Shown here one piece after another: positions 32,668 to 43,056 of a DNA stretch of 64,000 nt. The translations under genes were made by a program, and so were the position numbers. The notes beneath the pieces are model-generated. The model worked only from the letters and a program-made list of their open reading frames with translations. It made no database searches and was not told the DNA's origin. The DNA lies in contig VCJN01002899.1 of the NCBI GenBank assembly GCA_006384855.1, positions 1 to 64,000 of the forward strand, given 5' to 3'. Within the stretch, counting starts at the first letter, position 1; every line of letters starts with the position of its first letter. Origin of the DNA: Tetraselmis striata (taxonomy: Eukaryota > Chlorophyta > Chlorodendrophyceae > Chlorodendrales > Chlorodendraceae).

Positions 32668-34470
32668 TTGCAAGGAAATTGCTACCGAGCCCGCCCCCCT
32701 CAGATACGAATGGCACTGCCAGGCTGTCCCGATCGCACTGTCAGGCGTAACCAAGCTCGCAGCACTGGGGCGAGGAAGAGCAGATGTGTGCGCGGCGAGG
32801 AGTGTGACCTCTTGCACTACAACTCGCCGTCGCACTGTTACTACAGACTCCGCTGTTGGAAACAGGGTTTGGGATCAAGCTTCAGTTCTTTCGGGTACAG
32901 TGGCGAGCCGCAGGGCGCACCCAGCGGGTGCCTAATCGGAGATATAGCGAAATTAACATTTCGCGGTACGTTGTTTAGTACTCTATCAGAGTCTATCGTG
33001 TTTATCGCTTATTTCCCGGTATACTCCGCTCGTGTGCTGCGTAGCAGTTCGCGAAAACTCGCGTCCTGTCGGCCTCAACCGCGGACGGGCAGTGCCCGTT
33101 CGGCTCACGGAGGTGGGGGATGTTCACGGCCTCATGCCCGAGCCGAACGGGCACCACCTGCCGTCCTGCCCTGGAAATAGGATTGGTCCATAGCCTATCT
33201 CATCGGGATGCTAATAGAAAAAAACGAGCTAGTGGTCGGGCGCTACAGAGACGGTGCCCCACGCGCCCCCGACTCAAGAAGCCGTCCGATCTTGGGACCC
33301 GCGTTTTCGGAAATACACCCCCGGCATCAACCCCTCCCGTGGGGGCGGCTGAGGTAGCTCTCTGCTTATCGATCATATGAGCATCATGCGATAGAGGCCC
33401 ATACGCAGGGGTGACGTCCGCTGGCGATCAGTTTGCGGTCAATCTCAGTCGATGCCGGCCCTATGGGCCCGACCGACCCGGATTTTCCGCGCTCTCGATC
33501 CCCTCCCGCATAGGCATCGCCTGCCACCTGCAGCTAACCATATAGCCCGCCGCACAAGTACCGTCCCATGGTCTAGCTTCAAGGGGTACGGTAGAGCTCA
33601 TGAGGTGCCGAGGTGACCCATGAGGTGGTCGGTGCGCGGTGCCCCCCCCCCCCCCCCCCCCTATTTTTTGAGCCGAGATTAGATAAACGGGCTGAATGGG
33701 GGGGTCGGCCAACCACCACCCGTAGATGAGCGATCGACGCGCCACCCATCTATCTACGCCTGCCGAAGGCCACTATACCCATATCCTAGTGATAGAGACC
33801 GATATGGGTCGATTTGTCTGCTTATAGGTGCACCGGGAGCCGATGGAGCGACGGGTAGCTGTGATAATCTGTATAAATAGCCATAATACGGTAGGTTATC
33901 GGGAGGCGGTGAGACACGGGATGAATCGCACGATTCTTCACTCGTGCCTAACGAAGTCCCAAACTACTCGGCCCAAACTACCCTGGCCCAGAAGGGCCCA
34001 TGGGTGGTGGTCTAGAGGCTTTCGTTCACGTCGTGTTCACCGCTAGTGGCCGATTCGGGGGTGTATGGGATTGATGGGGTGGTCCTTGTACGGGTACAGG
34101 AGACACCGTACGCGCGCTACATATATATCATCGTCGCCGTGACTTTATCGACGGCCGTGCGGGTGCGCCGTGCGGAGAACGCTGAGCGTGCGCACGCAGT
34201 CGCCGAGCCATCAGCAAGGGCGCAATTATCATCGGTCAGCCTGGCGGTTGTAGCAGTAGCGAGTCGGTGATGCAGCGACGATCACCGCCGTTGGGCCGGA
34301 TCCAATGCTGTATTAATCTATGTTATTCAGGCGGAAGTTCTGATTAGGCAGGTCCGATTTAATGTTATGATGTCTTGGTACTGTACGTTCCGGAGAAACA
34401 TAGAGAGGGGGGGGGGGATGGGGGGGGTCACTTTATTGTAAGTGCCCTCAACTTTATGTTCAAGTACTTA
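32668..34470. other. No gene seen; one hairpin
   Basis: Upstream side of the Rab gene followed by 1.5 kb without recognisable coding. Holds a C run (33642-33661) and a foldback at 33092-33154. The short frames have ordinary chance composition. Confidence 0.5.
33092..33154. repeat. Hairpin, perfect 15-bp arms
   Basis: GTGCCCGTTCGGCTC (33092-33106) pairs exactly with GAGCCGAACGGGCAC (33140-33154) over a 33-base loop. No protein or RNA family was recognised around it. Confidence 0.6.
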
Positions 34471-34549
34471 ATCAATACTCCTGGGCTGGGAGCGGTGCAA
34501 CAACTACGGCTGGGGGCTCAGCCCCGCGCCGCCGCCGCCGTTATTATAT

Positions 34550-35296
34550 ATGAGGAGCCGGATTGCCGGAAGCCGAAGTGCACCTTCTCTTGGCGAGCAT
34601 GTTGCAACATGGCGCTTTCATCGCGAGCTAATGAGGAACCACATGTATGTCACATCAGAGGAGACTGCCAACTTTGCGGTGAGTTGCAGCTCTGCCTCCC
34701 CTTGCATGCCAAAATCAGAATATCATTGCCGCTGACACGCCACTGATTAACCATGTCACCTTGCTATGGCGCGGGTAGTTTTTGGCTGCCAATGGCCTTG
34801 CATACGGTCAGAACTCCGACATTTTCATGTGTGGCAGCATGCAACCTCTGGATGAGGACCATCCTCATCACGCTTCCTTTGTGTGTCATTCTTGCCTGAC
34901 ATGTGCTGCTCCGGTGGAGATTGAGTACTACACACTCATGAAGAAGAACCCCACTTGGGAGTTCATTCCCACCTTGTGTGCCGTGTGTGCAAGAACATCA
35001 TGTGAGGTCTGCTGCCACTATGTGCTGCCCCTCGCCCCCCTTCACGCTTGCCACACCGCTCCGGCTGATGGTGCGTTGTGCTGATTCCATGTGATGAAAA
35101 CGGAGGACTCACAGATGACGTGTTACAAACTGTCTACGCCACTGTTTTGCCTTTGTGCAAAACTTGTGAGCGTGCCGGCTATCAAGTGCTCTTGAGGGGC
35201 GCCAAGGCCAACTTTGCTGAGAAGATGCGAGAACTTGATAGGCACGCAGCATTGCGCAGCAAAGCAGCGCAGCGCGGTGAGGGTAGCAACACATAA
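34550..35296 (+). CDS. Cysteine-rich spliced gene piece, unknown
   Basis: Three consecutive exon-like segments with clean splice signals. The first ends RELMRNHMYVTSEETANFA at a GTGAGT donor (34675). The second starts after an AG at about 34779 (LAANGLAYGQNSDIFMCGSM) and carries four CxxC-like pairs: CHSCLTCAAP, LCAVCARTSCEVCC. The third, after CAG at about 35113, reads DDVLQTVYATVLPLCKTCER and ends in a charged tail at 35296. The repeated Cys pairs suggest zinc binding. The start is missing, because the upstream sequence is not coding. Downstream, 300 bp away, the chromovirus has inserted. No family was recognised; a transposon or host origin are both open. Confidence 0.5.
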
Positions 35297-35593
35297 CAGT
35301 GGCATACACCAGCTTAGCAGCATCAAGCATAGCACTACATGGAGGGGTGGATAGGGCCACCGTCCGTATAGCTTGGTCGCCATGATGCTGAGTGTAATAT
35401 GGTGATGGTTCCCAAAAGTGCCCCACTCCCTCTCCATTTTATGCTTGCATATGGCAGGGAACACCCTCCTGCACACAGTGCACACAGACATGCATTGAAA
35501 CCATTAAAAAAAACAAGTCATGCCAGTGGTAGCTATTATGCAACTTTGGGCATATTCTACTTAGTACTATGAGACTAACATAAATAAAGTAGA
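35297..35593. other. Spacer before chromovirus
   Basis: AT-richer sequence with no gene seen; ends at the GAAGG target duplication. Confidence 0.5.
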
Positions 35594-35598
35594 GAAGG
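35594..35598. repeat. Target-site duplication, left
   Basis: GAAGG, repeated at 42301-42305 on the far side of the element; five bases is the usual size for Ty3/Gypsy integration. Confidence 0.9.
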
Positions 35599-36011
35599 TG
35601 TTAGGCTCTAGCTTAAGCCTGTTCTTTAGGCCCTTTAGGATGCAGCGGAAGGATTTAGAAAGTATGGCCAATCTCTTCTGGTTACAGGGGTTCCTGGGTT
35701 ATAGTTCTGTCTCTGAATTCTACTTAGTAGACTTGTCCGAGGCGGTATTTATACCCGCCGAGGTCATAGTCATACCTGTGCTATGTTAGCCGGGTGTCAT
35801 GGGATACCCGTGCTGTGTTAGCCACGTAAGGCTTGAGTCAGAGAACTCTAGAGAATTCCAGAACAGTCATCGGCCTTATACTACTAATATTTACGCCCGC
35901 AATACTAATATGTACAGCGACTCCGCGGATGCGTAGTCGTACTACCTTTGCGGGGAGTTGTACCTGCTAGTATAGCAGAACATTATGGCTATAGGGAAAT
36001 GGAGTATAACA
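35599..36011 (-). repeat. 3' LTR of chromovirus
   Basis: 413 bp, TG...CA ends, preceded (in element orientation) by the polypurine tract. Same length as the other LTR. Contains promoter and polyadenylation signals by family rule; none was assigned. Confidence 0.95.
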
Positions 36012-36022
36012 CTCTCTCCCCC
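36012..36022 (-). other. Polypurine tract of chromovirus
   Basis: GGGGGAGAGAG in element orientation, directly adjoining the 3' LTR; primes plus-strand DNA synthesis in this family. The same tract adjoins the LTR of the fragment at 49361-49373. Confidence 0.85.
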
Positions 36023-36097
36023 TTAAGCACAAGCGTCCTCGCTGTGCAGGTGTCACAGAACTACAGGAAACTACAGTCTTGGTCTTGATTTTGAAGT

Positions 36098-39000
36098 TCA
36101 GGCGGAAGGTACTCGGCTTGGGTAGCGATTCCGGAACCGAATGAAGTCCGGGCTCTCAGTAAACTGTCGGTATGGTTTAGACAGTAAGAACGACCGGAAA
36201 ATGTCCAGGTGCTTGACTCCGCGTAGGGGCTCCCAGGTGTCTTCGCTTGGTACGTTGTACGGGAACGCCCATCGCACTCGAAACAGTAGTCCAGTGCCAT
36301 TGTTGTTGAAGGCAACATCGAGTATGTCCTGAACATGGAATCGGTTTGCGTCATGGACAATCGGTACTCGTTCAGACTTCGCCGGTTGGTCAGGGTCGTC
36401 ATACCACTTTTCCAGCATACTCGCGTGCACCACGTCGTGGACTCGTACGCCCGCAGGTAGTTGCAATCGGAAAGCAACTGGCGAGATCTGCTTTGTAATG
36501 ACGAAGGGGCCCACGTAGCGATCGCGTAGCTTAGCACAGGGTTGCTGAATAAACTTCAGATGAGACGCCTTCAGGTTAACTCTGTCGCCGGTCTTGAGTG
36601 GTACGGGTAGTCGTTTACGATTAGCTGCAGTCTGCATACGAGTTTGAGCCTCCAGTACGCAATCATGCGCGAAGCGATGAAGCTCATGTACATACTTGAC
36701 GTGTTCCGGAAGAGCTCGAGTTGGCTCGGTTGCGAGTTGAGTAGTAGCACGTGTAGTCGGCTCGAATCCCAAAGTCGCCTTGAAAGGGGACATAGTAGTC
36801 GAAGTCGACTGAGCAGCGTTGATCGCAAACTCCACGTTGGTGAGGTGGTTGACCCAATCATCGTGCAGGGGGTGCACGTAGCAGCGTAGCACTTGCTCCC
36901 AAGTTTGGTTAGTCCGTTCCGTCTGGCCATCGGTTGCTGGATGAAAAGCTGTAGAGATGTTCAGCTTAGTACCCATGGTCTTGAACATATTTTGCCAGAA
37001 TTCCGACATAAATCTGGGGTCTCGGTCAGAGATGAGTTTAGCCGGCAGGCCGAAATGACGAAAAACTGAGCGATGCATAATCTCCGCCAGGCCTTCAGCA
37101 GTAACTGTCTTCGTAGTTGGCTCAACAATTACTCGCTTTGACAGTAGACATACGAAAATCACTACTGAGTCATACCCCTGGCACTCCGGTAGATCTGTGA
37201 TTAAATCCAGGGATATTACCTCAAATGGTCGTGATGGTACGTCATGGGGCTGAAGTAAGCCGTATGGCTTATGCCGGGCCGCCTTAGTACGTTGAGAGGT
37301 AGGGCAGCGTCGCACGTAGTTAGTGACAGTCTGTTTCATACGGGGCCACCAGTACAGTTCCACAGTACGCGCCAGTAGTCGTCGTCCTCCTGGGTGTCCA
37401 GCAGTAGGCGCGTCATGTAGTTCGTACAGTGCTCGTTGTCGCAGGTCCGCCACATTTGGTACGTAAAGTCGTGAGCCGTAGGCGTACAGTAGACCATTAC
37501 TGTGACGTACTAGCCAGGATGGTAAAGCCTTCCGCGATTTCAGGTACTCGTCGGAGTCATATGCGGTCTTGATTTCGTCGTAAAACTTGTTGTCCGCCTG
37601 TAGTCGCGACTCCATAGCAAATAAAACTGAATTTATTTCGCAGTCAGCCTCGTCTTCTGACCAGTTGTTCAGCGGATCTAGCTTCTGTAGCGCATCCTTC
37701 AAGTCGGGTCGCCGAGAGAGGGCGTCCGCATGATTGGCAGCTCCTCGCTTGTAGACGATGTCCATATGTCGTTGGTAAGGCGCAAACACTTGCAGCCATC
37801 GTACTTGCCGCGTCGACAAATCGCGTTGGCGAAAGAAGTGCCGTAGTGTGTCATGGTCGGTGATGACCGTAAAGCCCGCCGCTCCATCAAGGTAGCATCG
37901 GAACTTGATGAGTGCATCACGAACCGCTAACAACTCTTGCTCATGTACCGGGTAGTGAACTTCGTGTTTGTTCATCTTGCGTGCATGGTACGCGACAGGT
38001 CGAAGTCCTGAGCCTTGATCTTGCAGCAGCACAGCTCCCACTGCAAATCCAGAAGCATCTGTATACAATGTGTAACGGGCGTCCGCAGATGTGTCCGGTA
38101 TACTCAGTACAGGTGCTCGTACCATTGCGTCCTTTAATGCACGAAACGCTGCATCAGCACGAGGCGTCCACACAAACTCCGGTTGATTCTTCGTCAGGTC
38201 ATGTAGTGGCGCCGCAATAGCCGCGAAGTTATGGATGAACTTGCGGTAATAGCCAGCAAGGCCGAGAAAACCTCGTACGTCCTTTACTGTCTTCGGCACG
38301 GGCCACTGTTGAACTGCTTCCACCTTCCGGGGGTCCATCTTGATCTGTCCTGCCTCGACGATATGGCCCAAAAACTCCACGCTAGTACGGCCGAACGAAC
38401 ACTTCGACAGCTTGATATGCAAGTGGTGTCGTTGCAACTCCCGTAGCACCAATCTGATGTGCTCGAGATGTTCTTCAGCTGTCTTGCTGTAGATCAGCAC
38501 GTCGTCCAGGTATACCACGCAGAATTTGCCGAGATATGGGCTCAAAACACGGTTCATCATGGTCTGGAATCCAGCTGGGGCGTTTGTCAAGCCGAAAGGT
38601 AACACACAGTACTCGTAGAGTCCATAGTGTGTCCGGAACGCTGTTTTGTGGATGTCTTCCGGTTTAATTCGTACTTGATGGTAGCCTTTATACAGGTCCA
38701 GAGTACTGAAAATAGTCGCACCATGCAATGAGTCCAATAATTCGTCGATACGAGGAAGCGGGGTCCGGTCTTTCTTCGTAAGGTCATTCAATTTACGGTA
38801 GTCCACACACATACGCAGAGTGCCGTTTTTCTTACGCACAAATAAAATTGGGGCGCCGTAGTTTGACTTGGACGGACGAATCCACCCTTTTGCCAACAAT
38901 TCCTCCAGTTGTGACCGTACCTCTTGCAACTCCGCTGGTGACATACGGTACGTTCGTTCCTTGGGGGGTTCATCACTCTCCAGGTTGATTTCAAAGTCGA

Positions 39001-40345
39001 ACTCGCGCTCCGGTGGCAGGTCAGTAGGCTCCGCGATGATGTCTGCAAACTCCATAAGGGACTCCTTGAGCTCCTCGGTCCACCCGGTCGACTGGTCCGT
39101 GCGCAGCTCAGCTACCGCATCGAACACCTCGCGTACCGCAACAGCAAACAGTTCCTCGCCGCGACTCTTCCTCAGCTCCTTCGCCATCTTAGCCGCGTCC
39201 AGGTGGTAAACCGTCGTAGGTACTGTATACTGTTCCGCTGTAGCAATGTGTTGTCCAGTCTTCCGGTGTTTGATAATTTTAGCAGTCCAGTCAATGTCAG
39301 GATTAACTGTTTCCAGCCAAGGTTGTCCGAGAATAATGTCGAATTTCTCCAGGTCTGTAACTATAGCGTCCAATTTATAGTCGAAAGCTCCTACGGTAAG
39401 TACTTCGCTCCTCAGCCGTTTGGTACTGGTACTCATACTGCCATTCGCCAGTTTTATACGGTGTTTTCCTCCGGATACTGTAGGGCACTGATGCAATTGC
39501 ACCCATTCGGTACTCGCAAAATGTTCGGTTGCACCAGAGTCCACCAGTATTTTACAGTGTCGTCCTCGCAATTCGCCAGTAACAGTCAGTAGTCGGGTAC
39601 CACTCGGTGAAGATACGTTGCACAAACGCGATGTGGAGTCTTCGCCAGGTAGTCGGACGTTACGGTTGACATATTCATCAATTTGTTCGCCGAAGCGTTC
39701 GTACCGTAGTGGGTAGCGTACTGTCTCCGTCTCCAGATAACCCGTACTTCGTGCCTCCAATAATTTCTTCCAGGTTGTCCATAGTGCACGGTTCAAAGGG
39801 GTCTTCGCAGGCACAGTATTACGACGAGCGCGATACAGGTATACAGGACACCGGTTGTCTCCCGTCCGCTGAGTGCCGAGGTACCGTAGATTGCTCTCCC
39901 GTACCCGGTACCCAGTTTGCTCGAGTAATCGTCGTACTGCTGTTGTCTCCGGCGTCGCGTCCGTGTCGCCGCGCTTGCCTTCTGGAAACCAAATCAGTCC
40001 GCTGTCTTCTACAGTCAGAAGCACTCGTCTGCCATCGGTTACTAGAACCTTCGAGTGCGTCCACTCAGGCTTCGGTGGGGTTCTCAGGTGCTGCGGTAGA
40101 AACCGTACGCCGGCGCCATCGTCAGCGTAGATCTGTGTCGCCCATCGAGTGGGGCCAACATCTTGTCTCGCACCTTCTATGCCATCATTCGTTGGACACG
40201 TAAACACAGAAGTCTCCGCTGGCAACTCATCCACCAGACGAAAATTTCTAAGTAGTCGAAACCACGGCTTACGCGACCATTTTGGGACCACAATAATTGC
40301 TCGTAGATGCGGATGCAATAACTTCTGTCGAAGGTAGTGGCCCAA
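36098..40345 (-). CDS. Chromovirus pol polyprotein with N-terminal Nudix-like module
   Basis: About 1415 codons. Residues ~92-180: Nudix-like domain with FPEGKRGDTDATPETTAV and RRLLEQTGY in the position of the Nudix box. ~265-275: retropepsin-type protease (LVDSGATEH). ~460-640: reverse transcriptase (YRKLND, YLDD). ~755-880: RNase H (LYTDASGFAVGAVL). ~965-1160: integrase with zinc-binding N-domain, then LDLITDLP, SDRDPRFMS and HPATDGQTER of the catalytic core. ~1335-1385: chromodomain (FRVRWAFPYN, EDTWEPL), which in chromoviruses steers integration to chromatin marks. The Nudix-like part is not a usual component of Ty3/Gypsy pol; activity was not assessed. Confidence 0.93.
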   Translation of the reverse strand: MGHYLRQKLLHPHLRAIIVVPKWSRKPWFRLLRNFRLVDELPAETSVFTCPTNDGIEGARQDVGPTRWATQIYADDGAGVRFLPQHLRTPPKPEWTHSKVLVTDGRRVLLTVEDSGLIWFPEGKRGDTDATPETTAVRRLLEQTGYRVRESNLRYLGTQRTGDNRCPVYLYRARRNTVPAKTPLNRALWTTWKKLLEARSTGYLETETVRYPLRYERFGEQIDEYVNRNVRLPGEDSTSRLCNVSSPSGTRLLTVTGELRGRHCKILVDSGATEHFASTEWVQLHQCPTVSGGKHRIKLANGSMSTSTKRLRSEVLTVGAFDYKLDAIVTDLEKFDIILGQPWLETVNPDIDWTAKIIKHRKTGQHIATAEQYTVPTTVYHLDAAKMAKELRKSRGEELFAVAVREVFDAVAELRTDQSTGWTEELKESLMEFADIIAEPTDLPPEREFDFEINLESDEPPKERTYRMSPAELQEVRSQLEELLAKGWIRPSKSNYGAPILFVRKKNGTLRMCVDYRKLNDLTKKDRTPLPRIDELLDSLHGATIFSTLDLYKGYHQVRIKPEDIHKTAFRTHYGLYEYCVLPFGLTNAPAGFQTMMNRVLSPYLGKFCVVYLDDVLIYSKTAEEHLEHIRLVLRELQRHHLHIKLSKCSFGRTSVEFLGHIVEAGQIKMDPRKVEAVQQWPVPKTVKDVRGFLGLAGYYRKFIHNFAAIAAPLHDLTKNQPEFVWTPRADAAFRALKDAMVRAPVLSIPDTSADARYTLYTDASGFAVGAVLLQDQGSGLRPVAYHARKMNKHEVHYPVHEQELLAVRDALIKFRCYLDGAAGFTVITDHDTLRHFFRQRDLSTRQVRWLQVFAPYQRHMDIVYKRGAANHADALSRRPDLKDALQKLDPLNNWSEDEADCEINSVLFAMESRLQADNKFYDEIKTAYDSDEYLKSRKALPSWLVRHSNGLLYAYGSRLYVPNVADLRQRALYELHDAPTAGHPGGRRLLARTVELYWWPRMKQTVTNYVRRCPTSQRTKAARHKPYGLLQPHDVPSRPFEVISLDLITDLPECQGYDSVVIFVCLLSKRVIVEPTTKTVTAEGLAEIMHRSVFRHFGLPAKLISDRDPRFMSEFWQNMFKTMGTKLNISTAFHPATDGQTERTNQTWEQVLRCYVHPLHDDWVNHLTNVEFAINAAQSTSTTMSPFKATLGFEPTTRATTQLATEPTRALPEHVKYVHELHRFAHDCVLEAQTRMQTAANRKRLPVPLKTGDRVNLKASHLKFIQQPCAKLRDRYVGPFVITKQISPVAFRLQLPAGVRVHDVVHASMLEKWYDDPDQPAKSERVPIVHDANRFHVQDILDVAFNNNGTGLLFRVRWAFPYNVPSEDTWEPLRGVKHLDIFRSFLLSKPYRQFTESPDFIRFRNRYPSRVPSA

Positions 40346-40687
40346 AAATTCTTCAATTCGGTCATACGGGGCATTTAGCCAAATACGCCGATATTCTCCG
40401 AGATCCTGGTCCCGAAATGGGCGCGTCGGACAGCAAAAACTACCAGAAACTTGAGAATTCAGGCCGTCATTATCGCAAGCTCCGTGCGTCCAGGTCGCAG
40501 GGTCCGTATTTCTTCGTGTACTCGTGAAATAATTCGCGATGTACCATCCAGTCGCTGAAATCCTTGTGGAGGAAATCAGGCCTCAGTGTCGTTCGAGGAT
40601 ACGAGGGCTGTACTTATGTAGTCTCGCGAGCCGTTTTAGGGGACAGTCCTTCACCCTGTCGCGCGCCGCGCGCGGCCGACTCACGTC

Positions 40688-41848
40688 TTAGTTTCCCGGC
40701 CGGGTCTTTCTGGGTCGATATTCAGAAATCTTCTTCTTCTTGCTCGGGCACGCGGACGCAACATGACCTTTCGCCCTGCAGATAAAGCAGCGACCTTCCT
40801 TCTTAAATCTCTCAAACTCCTCCTCGGTCAATCGCCGCGCCATCAACAGGTCGTCTTCTTGTTCTGTAGCTTCACCCTCAGCACTGCTGTAGTACTGCTC
40901 GTCGTCGTCGCCATCGTCGTCCATGATGTTTAGGCGCTCGCGACGGATCTCGCGGTGCACATCTGTCTCCCGCTCCGCAGCTTCAACAGCCAGGGCTGCC
41001 TGTACAGCTTCTGCCAGTGTCTTAGGGTTTTTCAGGGCAACTTCCTTTCGAATATGGGGTTTCAGTCCGCGCTGGAAGTCATGTACATTATCTTCCTCGT
41101 GACGATGGGGTAACTCCAGTAGTTGCTCGCGGAAATAATTCGCGTACTTCTGTACTGTAGTCCGCTGTGTCGCGCGATCCAGATTGATACGAGCTTGCTT
41201 CGCCGGTGTACGTCCACAGAATTCGGTGATTAGTGCCGCCTCCATGTGCGTAATACCGGTAAAACCGCCGCCAATTTAGTCGTGCGTACTCGCCACTTGC
41301 GCGTACCACCACTTGGATACGGGTCCGTGAAAATAGCCAGATGCCCAGTACACGCTACGAGGTTCCTCCGGGTTTACATTGTGATATTTCAGGTAACCCC
41401 GTGCATGACGAAACCAGTTCCGTAGCTCGTCGATATTCGTAGTCGATAGCTTCTCGATCTTCGCTGGTTTCACATCGCTCGGCATGAGCCCAGGCATGTC
41501 GCTGGTCCGGGCAGAACGAAGCTGGTCTCGCATCTGCTGCTCTACAACTCGGCTCCGGTTCACTCGGTCGTCGAAATGACTGAAGCCTTGTCGCACGTAC
41601 TCGTCCAAGCGGCGAATCTCCGCCATTGCCGCCGTTGTAGCTTGCGCTACATCTTGCATCTTCGCTTGCTCCGTCGACATAGTCTCGACTCGGTCGGCTA
41701 GTCGTTGAAGCATGCTCATCATGTCTGCGAGGGTCGGTTGCGTGCCCTCTTGACCTCCTTCGAGCGGAATCGGCTGTGCTTCGCCGGCAGTGGCCGCTAC
41801 CGGAAAGCTTCCGCTGTCCTCAGGTGGCGTCTCTCGTGGTGTAGCCAT
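40688..41848 (-). pseudogene. Chromovirus gag region
   Basis: Encodes the structural protein: a disordered, Pro/Glu-rich start (MATPRETPPEDSGS), a coiled-coil-like stretch (MLQRLADRVETMSTEQAKMQ), the capsid-type region with WFRHARGYLKYHN and LDRATQRTTVQKYANYFREQ, and a terminal CCHC zinc knuckle (CFICRAKGHVASAC) with a basic tail. Order and size fit Ty3/Gypsy gag. The region appears slightly broken. Confidence 0.85.
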
Positions 41849-41873
41849 CTTTACGTCGCTTACCGCTGTCTAA

Positions 41874-41885
41874 GCTCCGAAACCA
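41874..41885 (-). other. Primer-binding site of chromovirus
   Basis: TGGTTTCGGAGC in element orientation, two bases inside the 5' LTR. It matches the 3' end of initiator-Met tRNA primers (TGGTATCAGAGC) at ten of twelve positions, the usual primer of plant and algal Ty3/Gypsy elements. Confidence 0.7.
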
Positions 41886-41887
41886 AG

Positions 41888-42300
41888 TGTTAGGCTCTAG
41901 CTTAAGCCTGTTCTTTAGGCCCTTTAGGATGCAGCGGAAGGATTTAGAAAGTATGGCCAATCTCTTCTGGTTACAGGGGTTCCTGGGTTATAGTTCTGTC
42001 TCTGAATTCTACCTAGTAGACTTGTCCGAGGCGGTATTTATACCCGCCGAGGTCATAGTCATACCTGTGCTATGTTAGCCGGGTGTCATGGGATACCCGT
42101 GCTGTGTTAGCCACGTAAGGCTTGAGTCAGAGAACTCTAGAGAATTCCAGAACAGTCATCGGCCTTATACTACTAATATTTACGCCCGCAATACTAATAT
42201 GTACAGCGACTCCGCGGATGCGTAGTCGTACTACCTTTGCGGGGAGTTATACCTGCTAGTATAGCACAACATTATGGCTATAGGGAAATGGAGTATAACA
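41888..42300 (-). repeat. 5' LTR of chromovirus
   Basis: 413 bp, TG...CA, about three differences from the 3' LTR. Followed by the right target duplication GAAGG at 42301-42305. Confidence 0.95.
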
Positions 42301-42892
42301 GAAGGGGGGGGGGTGGAAACAGAGGGGGGGGGGGGGGGGGGTCTTAAACATAAAATTGAATCGATCATGCCTTACGACATGTGTTAGATGCAACATTCAT
42401 CATGGCGCACTACTCACGGGGTGCCTAATCAAGGAAATAGCGAAATATAAATCTTAAACGTTGTAATAATGTTGTTTCATCCGAGATACCGGCGCGCTTT
42501 TTGTTGACTTGTAATAACCCGGTAAAACGACATACTACCACCGGCAGCCCTCGCTCGTCGTCAACGGCACGGTGATACATACGATCCTGCCAGCAGAAAC
42601 AAGGCGCGAATAGGCTGTGAAGGTGGCGGCGCGGTCGCGAGCAACGTTGAGCCGCATGCATGCGACAGCTCTCATTCCGCTCACTCGACACCACGGGTCC
42701 CGCCGTGGAAGGATAGGAAACAAACATGGCAGACACACACGCGGCGATGGCGGCGGTGGCAGCGGTGCGAAGCGGAGGAAAGGGGCGGGTGGGCGGAAGA
42801 TCGCAGCGCGCCCGCCCGTTGACGAATATCGCGTGAGGCTAGGCCCGAGCTGGCCGCCGAAGCTAACGCCCGTGATGAGGTTGAGGCGGCTG
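42301..42892. other. No gene seen
   Basis: Begins with GAAGG and two G runs (42305-42313, 42326-42341). Frames at 42535-42830 have no motif. Confidence 0.5.
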
Positions 42893-42998
42893 CCGTACTC
42901 GTACTTCGCTTGGCTTGTACTCGTTCTCGTACGCCGCAGTCGCTAGTTCTTCGCTCCTTCTATCTTCGGCTCGAGCATTACATAGTTTAGCAATGTAG
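42893..42998 (+). repeat. Solitary copy of the foldback-element end
   Basis: TACTTCGCTTGGCTTGTACT... to ...TTTAGCAATGTAGAGTATAT closely matches the right arm of the element at 11990-12079. Its partner arm is not in this window, so it is a remnant or a solo end. Confidence 0.7.
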
Positions 42999-43056
42999 AG
43001 TATATAGCGGAGTCACTTGACGAGACGGAGCAGCCGCTTTTTGGAGGCTCTGCGGG

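Larger units (their letters stand above)
35599..42300 (-). mobile_element. Ty3/Gypsy chromovirus, near-complete, young
   Basis: 6702-bp LTR retrotransposon on the minus strand with two 413-bp LTRs, a 5-bp target duplication, primer-binding site, polypurine tract, gag and pol. The LTRs differ at about three positions (0.7 percent), so insertion is recent. Pol order protease, reverse transcriptase, RNase H, integrase, chromodomain places it among chromoviruses. It looks nearly whole, with about one or two breaks. A Nudix-like module lies at the start of pol. A related fragment is at 48612-50638. Confidence 0.95.

Noticed and set aside
35598-35789. 63-codon frame repeated identically at 41887-42078
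   Set aside because: Lies wholly within the two LTRs, antisense to the element; a chance frame duplicated with the LTR.
37912-40337. Several plus-strand frames opposite pol
   Set aside because: Shadows of the strongly coding minus-strand pol.
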